From positions 62,001-126,000 of the forward strand of contig CAJAII010000077.1 of the NCBI GenBank assembly GCA_903939755.1: a stretch of DNA of 64,000 nt. Direction: 5' to 3'. The stretch is from an uncultured Flavobacteriales bacterium. GTDB lineage: Bacteria; Bacteroidota; Bacteroidia; Flavobacteriales_D; Crocinitomicaceae. Below, piece after piece: positions 52,735 through 62,086 of this stretch; the first letter of the stretch is position 1, and every line of letters begins with the position of its first letter. The notes beneath the pieces are model-generated. The model did not search any database and had not been told where the DNA came from. It was given only the letters and a program-made list of their open reading frames with translations. The position numbers were made by a program, and so were the translations under genes.

Positions 52735-53619
52735 ATGGAAGATTTAATAAAAAAGCCGTCAATTCTCAAAATTTATTTGGTTTTCACTAAGTTCCGCCTA
52801 TCGTTTCTGGTAATTATTTCAGCGCTGTCTGGGTACTTATTTGCTGGAGGACGTGACCTTAAGGAAATTACTTTATTAATGATTGGAGGGACGTTGGTCA
52901 CTGCTGCCTCAAATGGAGCCAATCAAATATGGGAACGTGATATTGATAAAAAAATGACTCGAACCGCTAAACGGCCATTGCCCATGGGCTGGATGAGCAA
53001 GCAAGAGGCAATTCTCATTTGCGTGTTTTCATTAGTGCTTGGTGAGTTCCTCTTGTATCTTATTAATTTAAATAGTGCTTTATTAGGACTGGGAGCCTTC
53101 TTTGTTTATGTGTTTATTTATACGCCTATGAAGCAAAAGAGCGCCTGGGCTGTTTTTGTTGGGGCTATACCCGGGGCGGTCCCTCCATTATTAGGTGCCA
53201 TCGCAGCCACTAATGAGTTTGGCTTTATTCCAGGGATATTGTTTTTCGTTCAGTTTACCTGGCAATTCCCACATTTTTGGGCAATTGCTTGGGTGCTTCA
53301 TGAAGATTATCAAAAAGCCGGATTCTTTCTTCTTCCTTCTTCATCAGGAAAAACGAAAAGTTCCGCTTTTCATATTGCTACTTATTCGCTAGCCTTAATA
53401 CCGTTTAGTCTTGCGCCATGGTTTTATGGCCTAACCGGAAACATCACACTAATTATTGGAAGTTTGCTAGGTGGTGGATTTTTTTTATTGGCCTATCGTT
53501 TATACCACAGCTGCCTAGACTCTGATGCTAGAAAACTTATGTTCGCTTCATTTGTTTATTTACCAATTATTCAATTTACCTATGTTTTTGATAAAATTGA
53601 ACAGCTATTAATTAAATAA
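52735..53619 (+). CDS. ctaB: heme O synthase (protoheme IX farnesyltransferase)
   Basis: 294 residues from ATG 52735; an in-frame TTG lies three codons before it, inside the -7 element. UbiA-type prenyltransferase with eight or nine membrane helices; motifs NGANQIWERDIDKKMTRTAKRPLP (the Asp-rich prenyl site, ~59-82) and YTPMKQKSAWAVFVGAIPGAVPPLLG. It farnesylates heme B to heme O for the oxidase that follows. Operon with the two subunit III genes (6-base gap). Confidence 0.95.
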   Translation: MEDLIKKPSILKIYLVFTKFRLSFLVIISALSGYLFAGGRDLKEITLLMIGGTLVTAASNGANQIWERDIDKKMTRTAKRPLPMGWMSKQEAILICVFSLVLGEFLLYLINLNSALLGLGAFFVYVFIYTPMKQKSAWAVFVGAIPGAVPPLLGAIAATNEFGFIPGILFFVQFTWQFPHFWAIAWVLHEDYQKAGFFLLPSSSGKTKSSAFHIATYSLALIPFSLAPWFYGLTGNITLIIGSLLGGGFFLLAYRLYHSCLDSDARKLMFASFVYLPIIQFTYVFDKIEQLLIK

Positions 53620-53625
53620 AAAACT

Positions 53626-54675
53626 ATGAGTTATTCAAAAGATTTGAGTCCTGAAATAAGAAAAAAGATGAATCTTAATCTTATTTATGTGGTATCCTTT
53701 AGTGTTACGATGCTTTTTGCAGGATTAACTTCGGCTTACATTGTTAGCATGGGAGCTGGATTTTGGTTGAAATTTGCCTTGCCAAGCGCATTTTATTGGA
53801 GCACTTTTTTTATTGCTTTGAGCAGTATTAGTTTTATTATTTCCCTTAACGCTGCAAAAAAAAACAAGAGTGCTATCCAAAAGATTTCGATTTTTACCAC
53901 TTTTATTTTGGGTATTCTTTTCGTTGTCTTTCAATTTCGTGGATTTAGCAAACTGATCGAAAGAGGAATTCATCCTGCAAAAAACTACCTTCTCGTTACT
54001 GATGGGCGTTACGGAGATTACTTCGAAATTAAATATAAAGGTGATTTTATTGAAGTAGATGGTAACGATTATAAAGTCAAAGGACGTAATATGACCATCG
54101 CGGAATATAAAGAACTCCAAAACTTCACCAAGCAATTTATTAATCCAAAACAAAAAACTGCCTTGCGTGTTAAAGAGAATCCGGATTTTACGTTGGTTCT
54201 TAATGGAAGTCCATTACAAATAAAAAAACAACTCTTCTACATTTCAGATACTATTCCAATGGAACATGTGGACGAAATAAGACTAGGTGATTTGGCTATA
54301 AACATTAGAGACAAACGGGGAGATTTTTTTGCCCGTGGGAACTATGGCGAAGATTTCACCATCTACTTTAAGGGAAAACCTCTAAAATATAAAAACCGGG
54401 AACTTGTTTACAAGAATCGAGTACTATCTCCCTCATTACAAATTAAAGCGGCTGAAGCGGCAGATGCAGCCAGTTCTTATTTATTTATCTTAACGGCTCT
54501 GCATGTATTACACATGATTATCACGTTGTTTTTTCTTGTTGTTGTCGTAATTAATTCATTTTCAAACAAATACAACTCAAACAATTACTTGCAAATTTTA
54601 ACTACTGGCGTATTTTGGCATTTTCTTGGTATTTTATGGGTATATTTGTTGTTATTTTTGGTATTTATTCATTAA
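53626..54675 (+). CDS. heme-copper oxidase subunit III paralogue with long insertion
   Basis: 349 residues instead of the usual ~190-200 of this type. Five membrane helices (about 17-40, 55-77, 86-110, 283-312, 328-349); helix 4 has LTALHVLHMIITLFF and helix 5 FWHFLGILWVYLL, the typical subunit III signature. Between helices 3 and 4 lies a soluble insert of ~170 residues (~111-280) with strands such as YFEIKYKGDFIEVDGNDY and FTIYFKGKPLKYKN. By the seven-helix topology of subunit III this loop should face the periplasm (inference). Subunits I and II are not in the window. Confidence 0.88.
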   Translation: MSYSKDLSPEIRKKMNLNLIYVVSFSVTMLFAGLTSAYIVSMGAGFWLKFALPSAFYWSTFFIALSSISFIISLNAAKKNKSAIQKISIFTTFILGILFVVFQFRGFSKLIERGIHPAKNYLLVTDGRYGDYFEIKYKGDFIEVDGNDYKVKGRNMTIAEYKELQNFTKQFINPKQKTALRVKENPDFTLVLNGSPLQIKKQLFYISDTIPMEHVDEIRLGDLAINIRDKRGDFFARGNYGEDFTIYFKGKPLKYKNRELVYKNRVLSPSLQIKAAEAADAASSYLFILTALHVLHMIITLFFLVVVVINSFSNKYNSNNYLQILTTGVFWHFLGILWVYLLLFLVFIH

Positions 54676-54696
54676 TTTCGCTCAAAATTAAAAGTA

Positions 54697-55890
54697 ATGG
54701 CAGAACATTCAGTAGTATTAGATTCTAAAACACTTTGGGGAGGTAAAGAATCTCCATTTTCAACTAGTTACGGGAAATTAATGATGTGGTTTTTCTTGGT
54801 TTCTGATGCGCTTACATTCACCGGTTTACTGATTGCATATGGATTTACTAGGCATGCTGCACAAGCCGCTTGGCCAATTGGAGAAGAGACATTTAATTCT
54901 ATGCCTTTCCTTGGACACGGTTACCCATTACTCTATGTAGCATTGATGACTTTTATTTTAATTGTATCGTCGGTAACAATGGTGTTAGCTGTTGAAGCTG
55001 GACATAGAATGGATAAAAAAGGGGTTATAAAATGGATGATTGCAACTATTATTGGTGGTTTCTTTTTCTTAGGCTCTCAAGCTTGGGAATGGAGTCATTT
55101 TATACATGGATCTGAATTCGGAAAAATCGAATTAGCGGATGGTTCTCAGGCGATTGTGAGAGGTCATTTTGGTGAAATTGAAAACTTTGTGGTTGTTAAA
55201 GCTGGTGCGCATCATAAGAGTGGAGAAGTAATCAAAACTGATTTGCTTCATCAATTTCAACATGCAGCCGAAACGGGTAAAATTTTCCGTAATGAAACTG
55301 TAATTGAAAATCTTAAAGAGCAAAAGAAAATAATTGCCCAATTAAAAATGGATACAACAGGTGTTAAAGGGGCCACAGTAATTTTAAGTGATTTAAATAA
55401 TAAATTGAATCTACTAAAAAAACAACATAACGAAATTCAATCGAAACCATTTAAAGGGGGGGTGATTGTTTTACATGATGGATCAATTGCCAAAATAAAT
55501 AAAAAGTCAGATGAGCATTTAATGTTAATTACCAAAAAGTCTGGGGCTAAATTTAAAGTTGGCGGAGAGCCTATTAAAGGAGAAAAAGCTGCGGAACTGT
55601 ATTACGGATCAATTTCTGATGGTTATGCTAATAAAGTAGTATATGGCGCAAACCTTAAGCAAAATGAATACGGACCTCAGCAATACGGCCAATTCTTTTT
55701 CTTTATCACTGGTTTTCATGGTTTTCATGTGTTCTCTGGTGTACTAATTAACATCATAATTTGTATTGGTGTTGTTTTAGGGACCTACCATAAGCGAGGT
55801 CATTACGAAATGGTTGAAAAAACGGGGCTTTATTGGCACTTTGTTGATTTAGTTTGGGTTTTTGTATTTACATTTTTCTATCTAGTTTAA
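54697..55890 (+). CDS. cytochrome c oxidase subunit III with long insertion
   Basis: 397 residues. Core helices: 28-50, 76-100, 112-132, 329-362, 377-397. Signature residues include FLVSDALTFTGLL, FFFITGFHGFHVFSG and LYWHFVDLVWVFVF. Between helices 3 and 4 (~139-328) sits an insert of ~190 residues containing a coiled-coil-like stretch (ENLKEQKKIIAQLK, LNNKLNLLKKQHNEIQ) and beta-hairpins (GGVIVLHDGSIAKIN). Bacteroidota homologues often have some extension here, but the parallel insert in the preceding paralogue is notable. The gene follows 21 bases after the first. Confidence 0.9.
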   Translation: MAEHSVVLDSKTLWGGKESPFSTSYGKLMMWFFLVSDALTFTGLLIAYGFTRHAAQAAWPIGEETFNSMPFLGHGYPLLYVALMTFILIVSSVTMVLAVEAGHRMDKKGVIKWMIATIIGGFFFLGSQAWEWSHFIHGSEFGKIELADGSQAIVRGHFGEIENFVVVKAGAHHKSGEVIKTDLLHQFQHAAETGKIFRNETVIENLKEQKKIIAQLKMDTTGVKGATVILSDLNNKLNLLKKQHNEIQSKPFKGGVIVLHDGSIAKINKKSDEHLMLITKKSGAKFKVGGEPIKGEKAAELYYGSISDGYANKVVYGANLKQNEYGPQQYGQFFFFITGFHGFHVFSGVLINIIICIGVVLGTYHKRGHYEMVEKTGLYWHFVDLVWVFVFTFFYLV

Positions 55891-55900
55891 ATATTATTTT

Positions 55901-56269
55901 ATGTTAAGAGACGATTTAATTGAATATTCACTTCATACGCATCATTCGGAAGATCAAGGAAAAAAAATTCGAAAGAAAATATTCTTTGTAACTATTCTTT
56001 TGACTGTAATTACCTTAGTAGAAGTACTATTAGGGGCTTTTATTCATCAAAATTCAAGCCTTTGGCCATTTGTGAAATGGACATTTGTAGTTTTAACCAT
56101 ATTTAAAGCTGGTTATATTGTAATGATTTTCATGCATTTAGGCGACGAAAAGAAATGGATGAGAAATGTCATTTTAATTCCTTACTTTATTTTTGTTCTC
56201 TATTTGATTTTTATTGCTATTTGGGAGGCATTAGAAGTGGGCGGCGCCCTAGCCTTGTATGGTAACTAA
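55901..56269 (+). CDS. cytochrome c oxidase subunit IV family protein
   Basis: 122 residues. Three membrane helices (~27-48, ~55-78, ~86-110) in the CtaF/CyoD pattern, with GYIVMIFMHLGDEKKWMRNVILIPYF as the typical middle. Assists assembly or stability of the oxidase. N-terminal DLIEYSLHTHHSEDQGKK is His-rich. Ten bases after subunit III. Confidence 0.88.
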   Translation: MLRDDLIEYSLHTHHSEDQGKKIRKKIFFVTILLTVITLVEVLLGAFIHQNSSLWPFVKWTFVVLTIFKAGYIVMIFMHLGDEKKWMRNVILIPYFIFVLYLIFIAIWEALEVGGALALYGN

Positions 56270-56271
56270 AA

Positions 56272-56946
56272 ATGGACAACCCGCCTGTAAAGAATAAGAA
56301 GAAGGCTTTTTTAGCTTTGTTACTCGTATTTGCTCCTGCATTCATATTAATATTCATTTCGTCAATCGGCTGTGAACATAAATTTCAAAAATTAGAAAAT
56401 TTTGGAAAGATTAAACCCTTTCTTTTTATTGATGCTGATAATAAAACGAGGAGTTCTTCTGAATTTAAGAATGATATTTTATTAATTACAACGATTCAAA
56501 ATGATTGTCCCAATGTATGTGCTATATCGCTTTGGCATTTGAACCAACTCATTTACCAACACATCCGTAAGAATAGTCACAAAAAAATGAAGCAGGTTCG
56601 GATTATTTCCTTTGTGACAGATGGTAAAGGCAACCCCGTCAATAATCTTAATGAAGTGAGAAATAGTGTTAAGGATTTAGCTGAGGGCTACGATCCAAAA
56701 CTTTGGATAATCGCGAATGGTGATGCCAGAAAGATATACGACATTTCAAATAACGGACAATCTCTTTTACAGAAAGGAGACAAGTATTTTGGTGGAGAGG
56801 CTTTCCAGGAACTCCTCCTTTTAATCGATAAGGCGGGAAGTCTTCGTATGGTATTACCCGGAAATGAAGAAGGCTTAATTAGAAGAATGAAAGAAAATAT
56901 AGCACTTCTTCAAAAGGAATATGATAAGATAATCGTACGAAAATGA
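56272..56946 (+). CDS. SCO-like thioredoxin-fold membrane protein lacking the metal His
   Basis: 224 residues. One N-terminal membrane anchor (~13-33), then a thioredoxin-like domain with TTIQNDCPNVCAISLWHL, i.e. the CxxxC of SCO proteins (Cys79, Cys83). The His that completes the copper site in canonical SCO proteins is not seen where expected: the region reads LLLLIDKAGSLRMVLPG. So it may be a redox partner rather than a copper carrier. It overlaps the canonical SCO gene by ATGA. Confidence 0.7.
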   Translation: MDNPPVKNKKKAFLALLLVFAPAFILIFISSIGCEHKFQKLENFGKIKPFLFIDADNKTRSSSEFKNDILLITTIQNDCPNVCAISLWHLNQLIYQHIRKNSHKKMKQVRIISFVTDGKGNPVNNLNEVRNSVKDLAEGYDPKLWIIANGDARKIYDISNNGQSLLQKGDKYFGGEAFQELLLLIDKAGSLRMVLPGNEEGLIRRMKENIALLQKEYDKIIVRK

Positions 56947-57614
56947 ATTTTTTTTATGGCGCAATATTTCTTTTCGGATATTTGCTAGTTTCTTGCCAGC
57001 CATCTGTTCCTGCTCCACTTCCAAAACTTGGCAATTACGATGTCGTTTACCACAAAAAAAATGGAAAAGAAATAATTGATTCTATCTATTCAACCATACC
57101 AACCTTCCGTTATTTAAATGAGGACTCTATTTGGGTAACAAATACTAACTTTAAAAATAAAGTTTGGATTGTTGAATTCTTCTTTGCTACTTGTCCAACA
57201 ATTTGTCCAATCATGAATAAGCAATTGAAAAAGTTAGTAACCGAAACTGATAAATATAAAAAACAGATTCAATTTATTTCTTTCTCAATCGACCCAAAAA
57301 AAGACACCCCTTCCAAATTGATGGAATTTAAACATCGAAATGGCATCAACGCCAAAAACTGGACTTTTTTAACGGGTGATGAAGCTACCACGCACACGCT
57401 CGGTATTAAGCATTTTTTGACATTCGCAGGAAGAGACAGCCTATCTGCGGGGGGATATGCACATTCTGGTTCATTTACTTTAGTTGATAAAGCGGGGTAT
57501 GTTCGAGGCGTTTATGCGGTAACAAATTTTGACTTGACCGTCAATCAAGAAGAATACAAGAGGCTTTTAAATGATGTGAACAATCTCATTAAATACGAAT
57601 ATCATGATAAATAA
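56943..57614 (+). CDS. SCO family copper chaperone/assembly protein
   Basis: 223 residues, lipoprotein (LLVSC, Cys18). CxxxC motif ATCPTICPI (Cys84, Cys88) and the partner His in GGYAHSGSFTLVD (His174) make a complete SCO copper site. Inserts copper into the CuA site of cytochrome oxidase subunit II or acts as thiol reductase for it. Overlaps DUF420 gene by 11 bases. Confidence 0.93.
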   Translation: MNFFYGAIFLFGYLLVSCQPSVPAPLPKLGNYDVVYHKKNGKEIIDSIYSTIPTFRYLNEDSIWVTNTNFKNKVWIVEFFFATCPTICPIMNKQLKKLVTETDKYKKQIQFISFSIDPKKDTPSKLMEFKHRNGINAKNWTFLTGDEATTHTLGIKHFLTFAGRDSLSAGGYAHSGSFTLVDKAGYVRGVYAVTNFDLTVNQEEYKRLLNDVNNLIKYEYHDK

Positions 57615-58128
57615 CGACTTAAAATCAACCAAATATCGCAAGGTGGTAATTGCCTTGTCTTTAATAATCCCAATTGCAGTTGCTGCGCTTTTTGCTATAA
57701 AAGTACCTGGAATTGACCTGTCTTTTTTACCCCCGTTTTATGCGGGAATAAATGGTGTAACAGCGATTTTATTAATCCTGGCATTAGTATTTATTAAAAT
57801 TGGGAAAAGGAGAAGCCATGAAATAACCATTAAAGTATGTATGGCATTATCTGTGGTCTTTTTATTAAGTTATATTGCCTATCACATGACTTCAGATCCT
57901 ACCGAGTATGAAGGAAAATATAATCTTGTTTATTATTTTATATTAATATCTCATATATTATTAAGTGTCGCTGTTATTCCGATCGTACTCTTTGCTTATT
58001 TATTCGCCTGGGAAGGCGATTTTGTGAAACACAAGAAGTGGACGCGTTTTGCATTTCCAATATGGCTATATGTTGCAATAACAGGAGTGGTCGTCTATTT
58101 TATGATTTCTCCTTTCTATTCGGCTTAG
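57604..58128 (+). CDS. DUF420 membrane protein, oxidase-associated
   Basis: 174 residues, about five helices. Conserved LPPFYAGINGVTAILLILALVFIK, SYIAYHMTSD and a C-terminal helix. DUF420 proteins cluster with caa3/cbb-type oxidases, but their function is unknown. Its stop shares TTAG with the convergent OmpA-family gene. Confidence 0.85.
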   Translation: MINNDLKSTKYRKVVIALSLIIPIAVAALFAIKVPGIDLSFLPPFYAGINGVTAILLILALVFIKIGKRRSHEITIKVCMALSVVFLLSYIAYHMTSDPTEYEGKYNLVYYFILISHILLSVAVIPIVLFAYLFAWEGDFVKHKKWTRFAFPIWLYVAITGVVVYFMISPFYSA

Positions 58129-59270
58129 TCTACTTTAATTTCTACCCGACGATTGGCCTCCCGTTGATTGTCATCTGCTGGAAATTGAAATAAGGGTTTA
58201 GAATTCCCATAGCCAATGGCCTTCAAACGAATAGGGTCTATTCCATTCTGAACTAAATAGCGCATTATTTTTTGAGCGCGCTTTTTGGACAATCTTTGAG
58301 AGCTCATAGAATTCGCGCCCTCTTCATTAACATGCCCCTGTATTTCAATGGATATACTAGGATTTAAGACTAAAAAGTCTTTTAAGCGCTTAAGTTTCGG
58401 TAAAGATTCATCCGAAATAACTGCCAAGCCTCCAACAAAATTAATATCGTCAAGTTTCGCAATGGCACCACTGGTAATTGGCACTAATCTAATCGTATCG
58501 TGAGAACTCTGATTGCCAATTATTTTATGTTCTAACAAGTCTTTTGAAAAATACCCTTGTGCATCAATACGCATACTTGCCTTAAGATTTTTTGTGTTGT
58601 TAATTCGTAAATCACTAGCTCGATAAGATCCATCGAGGTTGCCAGTTGAGGAAATATAGATTCTTGCAACAACAGGTTTATTACTAATCTCATTCACCAA
58701 ATGCAATGCATAGATGGGTTGGTCGTAACGGCTCACAAGATTTAATGAAAGTGAATCTTCCACGTAGGCACCAAACTGATCACTTTCTTCAAATTTTAAT
58801 GTGAAGTCTATGCTGGACATCGACCCCTTAGATGTATTGAAAGCAATAAAATAGGAGCTGCTATTATTTAAGAAAACAGGTTTGGACTCATATGGCGCAA
58901 TCTTACTATTGTTAAATTGGCATAGCACCATATTGGCTCTTTTTTCTATAATTTCTTTGCAAGGATTATTTGTCTTGCATTCAAAAACAAAAATAGTTAG
59001 TGAGTCCGGTTTGTTACCAAAAACAAAATCTAAGTTTCCGTATGAGTTTGGGGTGAAATTAAGCCAAATATAATTGTTAGAAATGTTAGGAAAGTTGCAA
59101 TAACCAAAAAGATTATGGACATCCGTTTTCTTTTTGCCTAAAAAATTTAACGTATACGGAACATTATTATTAATAGAAGTACTCCCGCTACAGAGGGAAA
59201 TATCAGTTTTTTGGCCTAATGCACCTAAACATACAATCAAAGAAAATAAGGTAGTTCTAATCGCCCACAT
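58125..59270 (-). CDS. OmpA-family C-terminal peptidoglycan-binding protein
   Basis: 381 residues. Signal peptide to ~20. N-terminal ~250 residues are a Cys-containing beta-rich domain not recognised. The C-terminal OmpA domain (~280-381) has SISIEIQGHVNEEGANSMSSQRLSKKRAQKIMRYL, the Asp-equivalent position varied (NEEG where TDxxG is usual), and DDNQREANRRVEIKVD at the end. Anchors to peptidoglycan. Follows the DUF4403 gene (16-base gap). Confidence 0.85.
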   Translation of the reverse strand: MWAIRTTLFSLIVCLGALGQKTDISLCSGSTSINNNVPYTLNFLGKKKTDVHNLFGYCNFPNISNNYIWLNFTPNSYGNLDFVFGNKPDSLTIFVFECKTNNPCKEIIEKRANMVLCQFNNSKIAPYESKPVFLNNSSSYFIAFNTSKGSMSSIDFTLKFEESDQFGAYVEDSLSLNLVSRYDQPIYALHLVNEISNKPVVARIYISSTGNLDGSYRASDLRINNTKNLKASMRIDAQGYFSKDLLEHKIIGNQSSHDTIRLVPITSGAIAKLDDINFVGGLAVISDESLPKLKRLKDFLVLNPSISIEIQGHVNEEGANSMSSQRLSKKRAQKIMRYLVQNGIDPIRLKAIGYGNSKPLFQFPADDNQREANRRVEIKVD

Positions 59271-59286
59271 GAAGGATGTAAACGCA

Positions 59287-60669
59287 TTAATATAATTTAA
59301 GTTTCAGTTCGCCAAGAATGTTGGTCCTAATCACCAAGTGACTATTGGTTAAGTGAAGGCTTTTAACCAATATATTATTGATTTCCCCTTCCATTTCGAC
59401 TCCATCTGTGATTGTTCCTTTCAATTGTTTACTAATCGTTTTCTTTGCATCATCCAGCATAACCCGCAAGTCATATGTTGCCACTTTTTGAATTTCACTG
59501 ATAATTTTATCATTAAACATCCACTTAGCCGTCTTCAATAATACGCTCTTTGTTTCAATATCAAAGGCAATATCACGTATTGAAACACGTTGACTTTCTT
59601 CATCAATTGTCGGTTTTCCAACTAAAAACACTGTACCACTCTTTGCCCCTTCAAACGTAACCGCAAAAACAATTGTACTATCTAAAGCCCCTTTAATTAC
59701 TATGTTCTTTATTACAACTTTCTTTTTCTTAAAAACAAACTCCTTATCCCTCAATGATTCACTTATTATTGCAGATAAAGAATCATATGAGGCGTCAATA
59801 TCAAGTGTCATATCTAAACCATTTGTTTTTTTAAATGGCTGCATGTCAGGTAAAGCGGTCCGTTGAAAGGTTAGTTTTTCAGTAACTACCATTGGAGCGA
59901 CAGTAAGATTAAGATCAATATTTACTTTATTATTTGAAAATGCCAGTTTACCAAGTGAAAGGGCCTTCGGTTGTAAATACAAAAAACCATAACTTTCAAT
60001 TGGCAGTGGCTCTTGTAATTCATTCCAAACATCTTTCATTGATGATCTGATATCTACCGATTCAATTTGTTTGTCAATTTCTTTTTCAAGCGCGATCAAT
60101 TCCCCACTCACTTGCTTTTTAACCTCCGATGTCGCGTCATAGTTAAAGACGGTTATTTTACAGGGGTCAAGCATGTCAAATTTCTCTAATTTTGTCGTTG
60201 CATCAAACTTAAACTTTGGAGTCAGATTAATTTTGGTTGAATAGGCAACTTTAACCTTGCGCATTGGATCATCTATGCCGCAATCTGTATAAATCCTAGG
60301 AATTGTACAAGTGCCTTTTTTATCAAATAAATAAACGCATTTGGGGCAATAATTTAATTTCAAATCGAATTTTCCATCAACTGTATAATAAAGGCCGTCA
60401 GTTTTAAATGTAAAAGCAATAGGGTCTCTAAAAAATCGATAGGAAAAACTTATTCCTTCACAATGCTCTTCAGCGCCAGAAAATGCTTTTGGCAAGGTAG
60501 ATTCCACCTCTTTTAAATAACTCTCTAAATTAATTTGAACAGGTATTGTAAGCGTTGAAACTTGATTGTTTAATTCCGGCAAAGGAATTGTTCGAAATTC
60601 AGGTGTTGCCACCTCAATTGTTTTACAAGCGAAAAAAATAAAGGGTAATGCCAAATAGAAAATTTTCAT
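59287..60669 (-). CDS. DUF4403-family lipoprotein
   Basis: 460 residues. Lipobox FFAC (Cys15). Recognisable DUF4403: N-terminal SFRYRFFRDPIAF-type region, Cys pair PKCVYLFDKKGTC, central and C-terminal FEGAKSGTVFLVGKPTID, VSIRDIAFDIET and SHLVIRTNILGELKLKL. Function unknown; predicted tubular lipid-binding fold of the SMP/TULIP type is only a thought. Located 17 bases upstream of the OmpA-family gene. Confidence 0.82.
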   Translation of the reverse strand: MKIFYLALPFIFFACKTIEVATPEFRTIPLPELNNQVSTLTIPVQINLESYLKEVESTLPKAFSGAEEHCEGISFSYRFFRDPIAFTFKTDGLYYTVDGKFDLKLNYCPKCVYLFDKKGTCTIPRIYTDCGIDDPMRKVKVAYSTKINLTPKFKFDATTKLEKFDMLDPCKITVFNYDATSEVKKQVSGELIALEKEIDKQIESVDIRSSMKDVWNELQEPLPIESYGFLYLQPKALSLGKLAFSNNKVNIDLNLTVAPMVVTEKLTFQRTALPDMQPFKKTNGLDMTLDIDASYDSLSAIISESLRDKEFVFKKKKVVIKNIVIKGALDSTIVFAVTFEGAKSGTVFLVGKPTIDEESQRVSIRDIAFDIETKSVLLKTAKWMFNDKIISEIQKVATYDLRVMLDDAKKTISKQLKGTITDGVEMEGEINNILVKSLHLTNSHLVIRTNILGELKLKLY

Positions 60670-60743
60670 TTTATATAATTATAGATAAATACGTATCCAA
60701 ATTACACTGAAATTTTATATTAAGAGCAATCTCGAGATGAAGA

Positions 60744-61973
60744 CTATTTCATTTTTTCTTGCAAGCCTCTGTCAAGAGCATCCAAAAACTCCTCTGTATA
60801 AACATAGTGTTGTCCATGAATTGTCTTGCTACCATGAATACAAACAGCCAAATCCTTGGTCATTATGCCAGATTCTACCGTTTCAATACAAACACGTTCT
60901 AATTCATTGCAAAATTTAATTAATGCTTCATTGTTATCTAACTTCCCTCTAAAAGCCAAACCTCTTGTCCATGCAAAAATTGATGCGATAGGATTGGTAG
61001 ATGTCTTTTTACCTGCTTGATGATCTCTATAATGTCTTGTAACAGTTCCGTGTGCTGCTTCCGCCTCCATTACTTCTCCGTTTGGTGTAATTAAAACAGA
61101 TGTCATTAAACCCAAAGACCCAAAACCTTGCGCAACAGTATCCGATTGCACGTCTCCATCATAATTTTTACAAGCCCAAACAAAATTTCCGCTCCATTTT
61201 AATGCCGAAGCTACCATATCGTCGATTAACCTATGCTCATAAATGATCCCTGCGTCGCTAAATTTTGTTTTAAATTCTTCCTGATAAATTTCTTCAAATA
61301 TATCTTTAAATCTACCGTCATATTTCTTTAAGATCGTGTTTTTCGTTGACAAATAAAGAGGCCACTTTTTTGAAAGCGCCATGTTAAAGCAACTATAAGC
61401 AAATCCGCGAATAGATTCATCGGTATTATACATCGCCATGCCAACGCCATCACCTTGAAAATCATAAACGTTGAACGTTTGGATCTCGTCCCCATTTTCA
61501 GGCGTAAAGGTCATTGTCAATTTTCCCTTTCCTTTAAAAACAGCATCTGTTGCACGATATTGGTCACCAAAAGCATGGCGCCCAACGATTATTGGAGAAG
61601 TCCAGTTTGTCACTAAACGAGGAACGTTTTGCATAACAATTGGCTCCCGAAAGACAGTGCCATCTAATATATTACGAATGGTTCCATTTGGTGATTTCCA
61701 CATCGATTTTAGAGAAAATTCTTTTACTCGGTCTTCATCCGGAGTGATTGTTGCACATTTAACACCTACCTTATATTTTTTTATTGCTTCGGCGGCGTCT
61801 ATGGTAATTTGATCATTTGTTTGATCGCGCATTTCAATACCTAAATCATAATATTTGATATCGATGTCTAAATAGGGTAGAATCAATTTGTCCTTTATGA
61901 ATTTCCAGATGATTCTTGTCATCTCATCACCATCTAATTCTACTATTGGATTCGCAACTTTAATTTTTGACAT
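60744..61973 (-). CDS. icd: isocitrate dehydrogenase, NADP-type, homodimeric eukaryote-like class
   Basis: 409 residues. TCA step, isocitrate to 2-oxoglutarate. The class II (eukaryote-like) pattern starts [20 protein letters not shown], with [20 protein letters not shown] as the substrate site and [34 protein letters not shown] as the nucleotide region. Length fits that class. A run of 11-12 A in the minus-strand leader directly precedes the ATG, a slippery site but also a common A-rich initiation context. Downstream of fumC (113-base gap). Confidence 0.95.
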   Translation of the reverse strand: MSKIKVANPIVELDGDEMTRIIWKFIKDKLILPYLDIDIKYYDLGIEMRDQTNDQITIDAAEAIKKYKVGVKCATITPDEDRVKEFSLKSMWKSPNGTIRNILDGTVFREPIVMQNVPRLVTNWTSPIIVGRHAFGDQYRATDAVFKGKGKLTMTFTPENGDEIQTFNVYDFQGDGVGMAMYNTDESIRGFAYSCFNMALSKKWPLYLSTKNTILKKYDGRFKDIFEEIYQEEFKTKFSDAGIIYEHRLIDDMVASALKWSGNFVWACKNYDGDVQSDTVAQGFGSLGLMTSVLITPNGEVMEAEAAHGTVTRHYRDHQAGKKTSTNPIASIFAWTRGLAFRGKLDNNEALIKFCNELERVCIETVESGIMTKDLAVCIHGSKTIHGQHYVYTEEFLDALDRGLQEKMK

Positions 61974-61997
61974 TTGTTTGTTTTTTTTTTAGTTGGG

Positions 61998-62005
61998 CAA
62001 AATTA
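61998..62005 (-). promoter_or_regulatory. candidate -7 promoter element for icd
   Basis: TAATTTTG on the minus strand, 24 bases before the ATG, in the gap after fumC. Confidence 0.45.
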
Positions 62006-62086
62006 CATATTCGATAAGGATTTGTGCTTGAAAAAGGACATTTTTATCTTCTCTTTTCTTAAACATTAATGAAACCCTATTTTTTT

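Noticed and set aside
61980-61991. Poly-T run (poly-A on the icd strand) as a phase-variation tract
   Set aside because: It lies in the leader rather than the coding frame, and A-rich leaders are normal in this phylum. Slippage would need population data.
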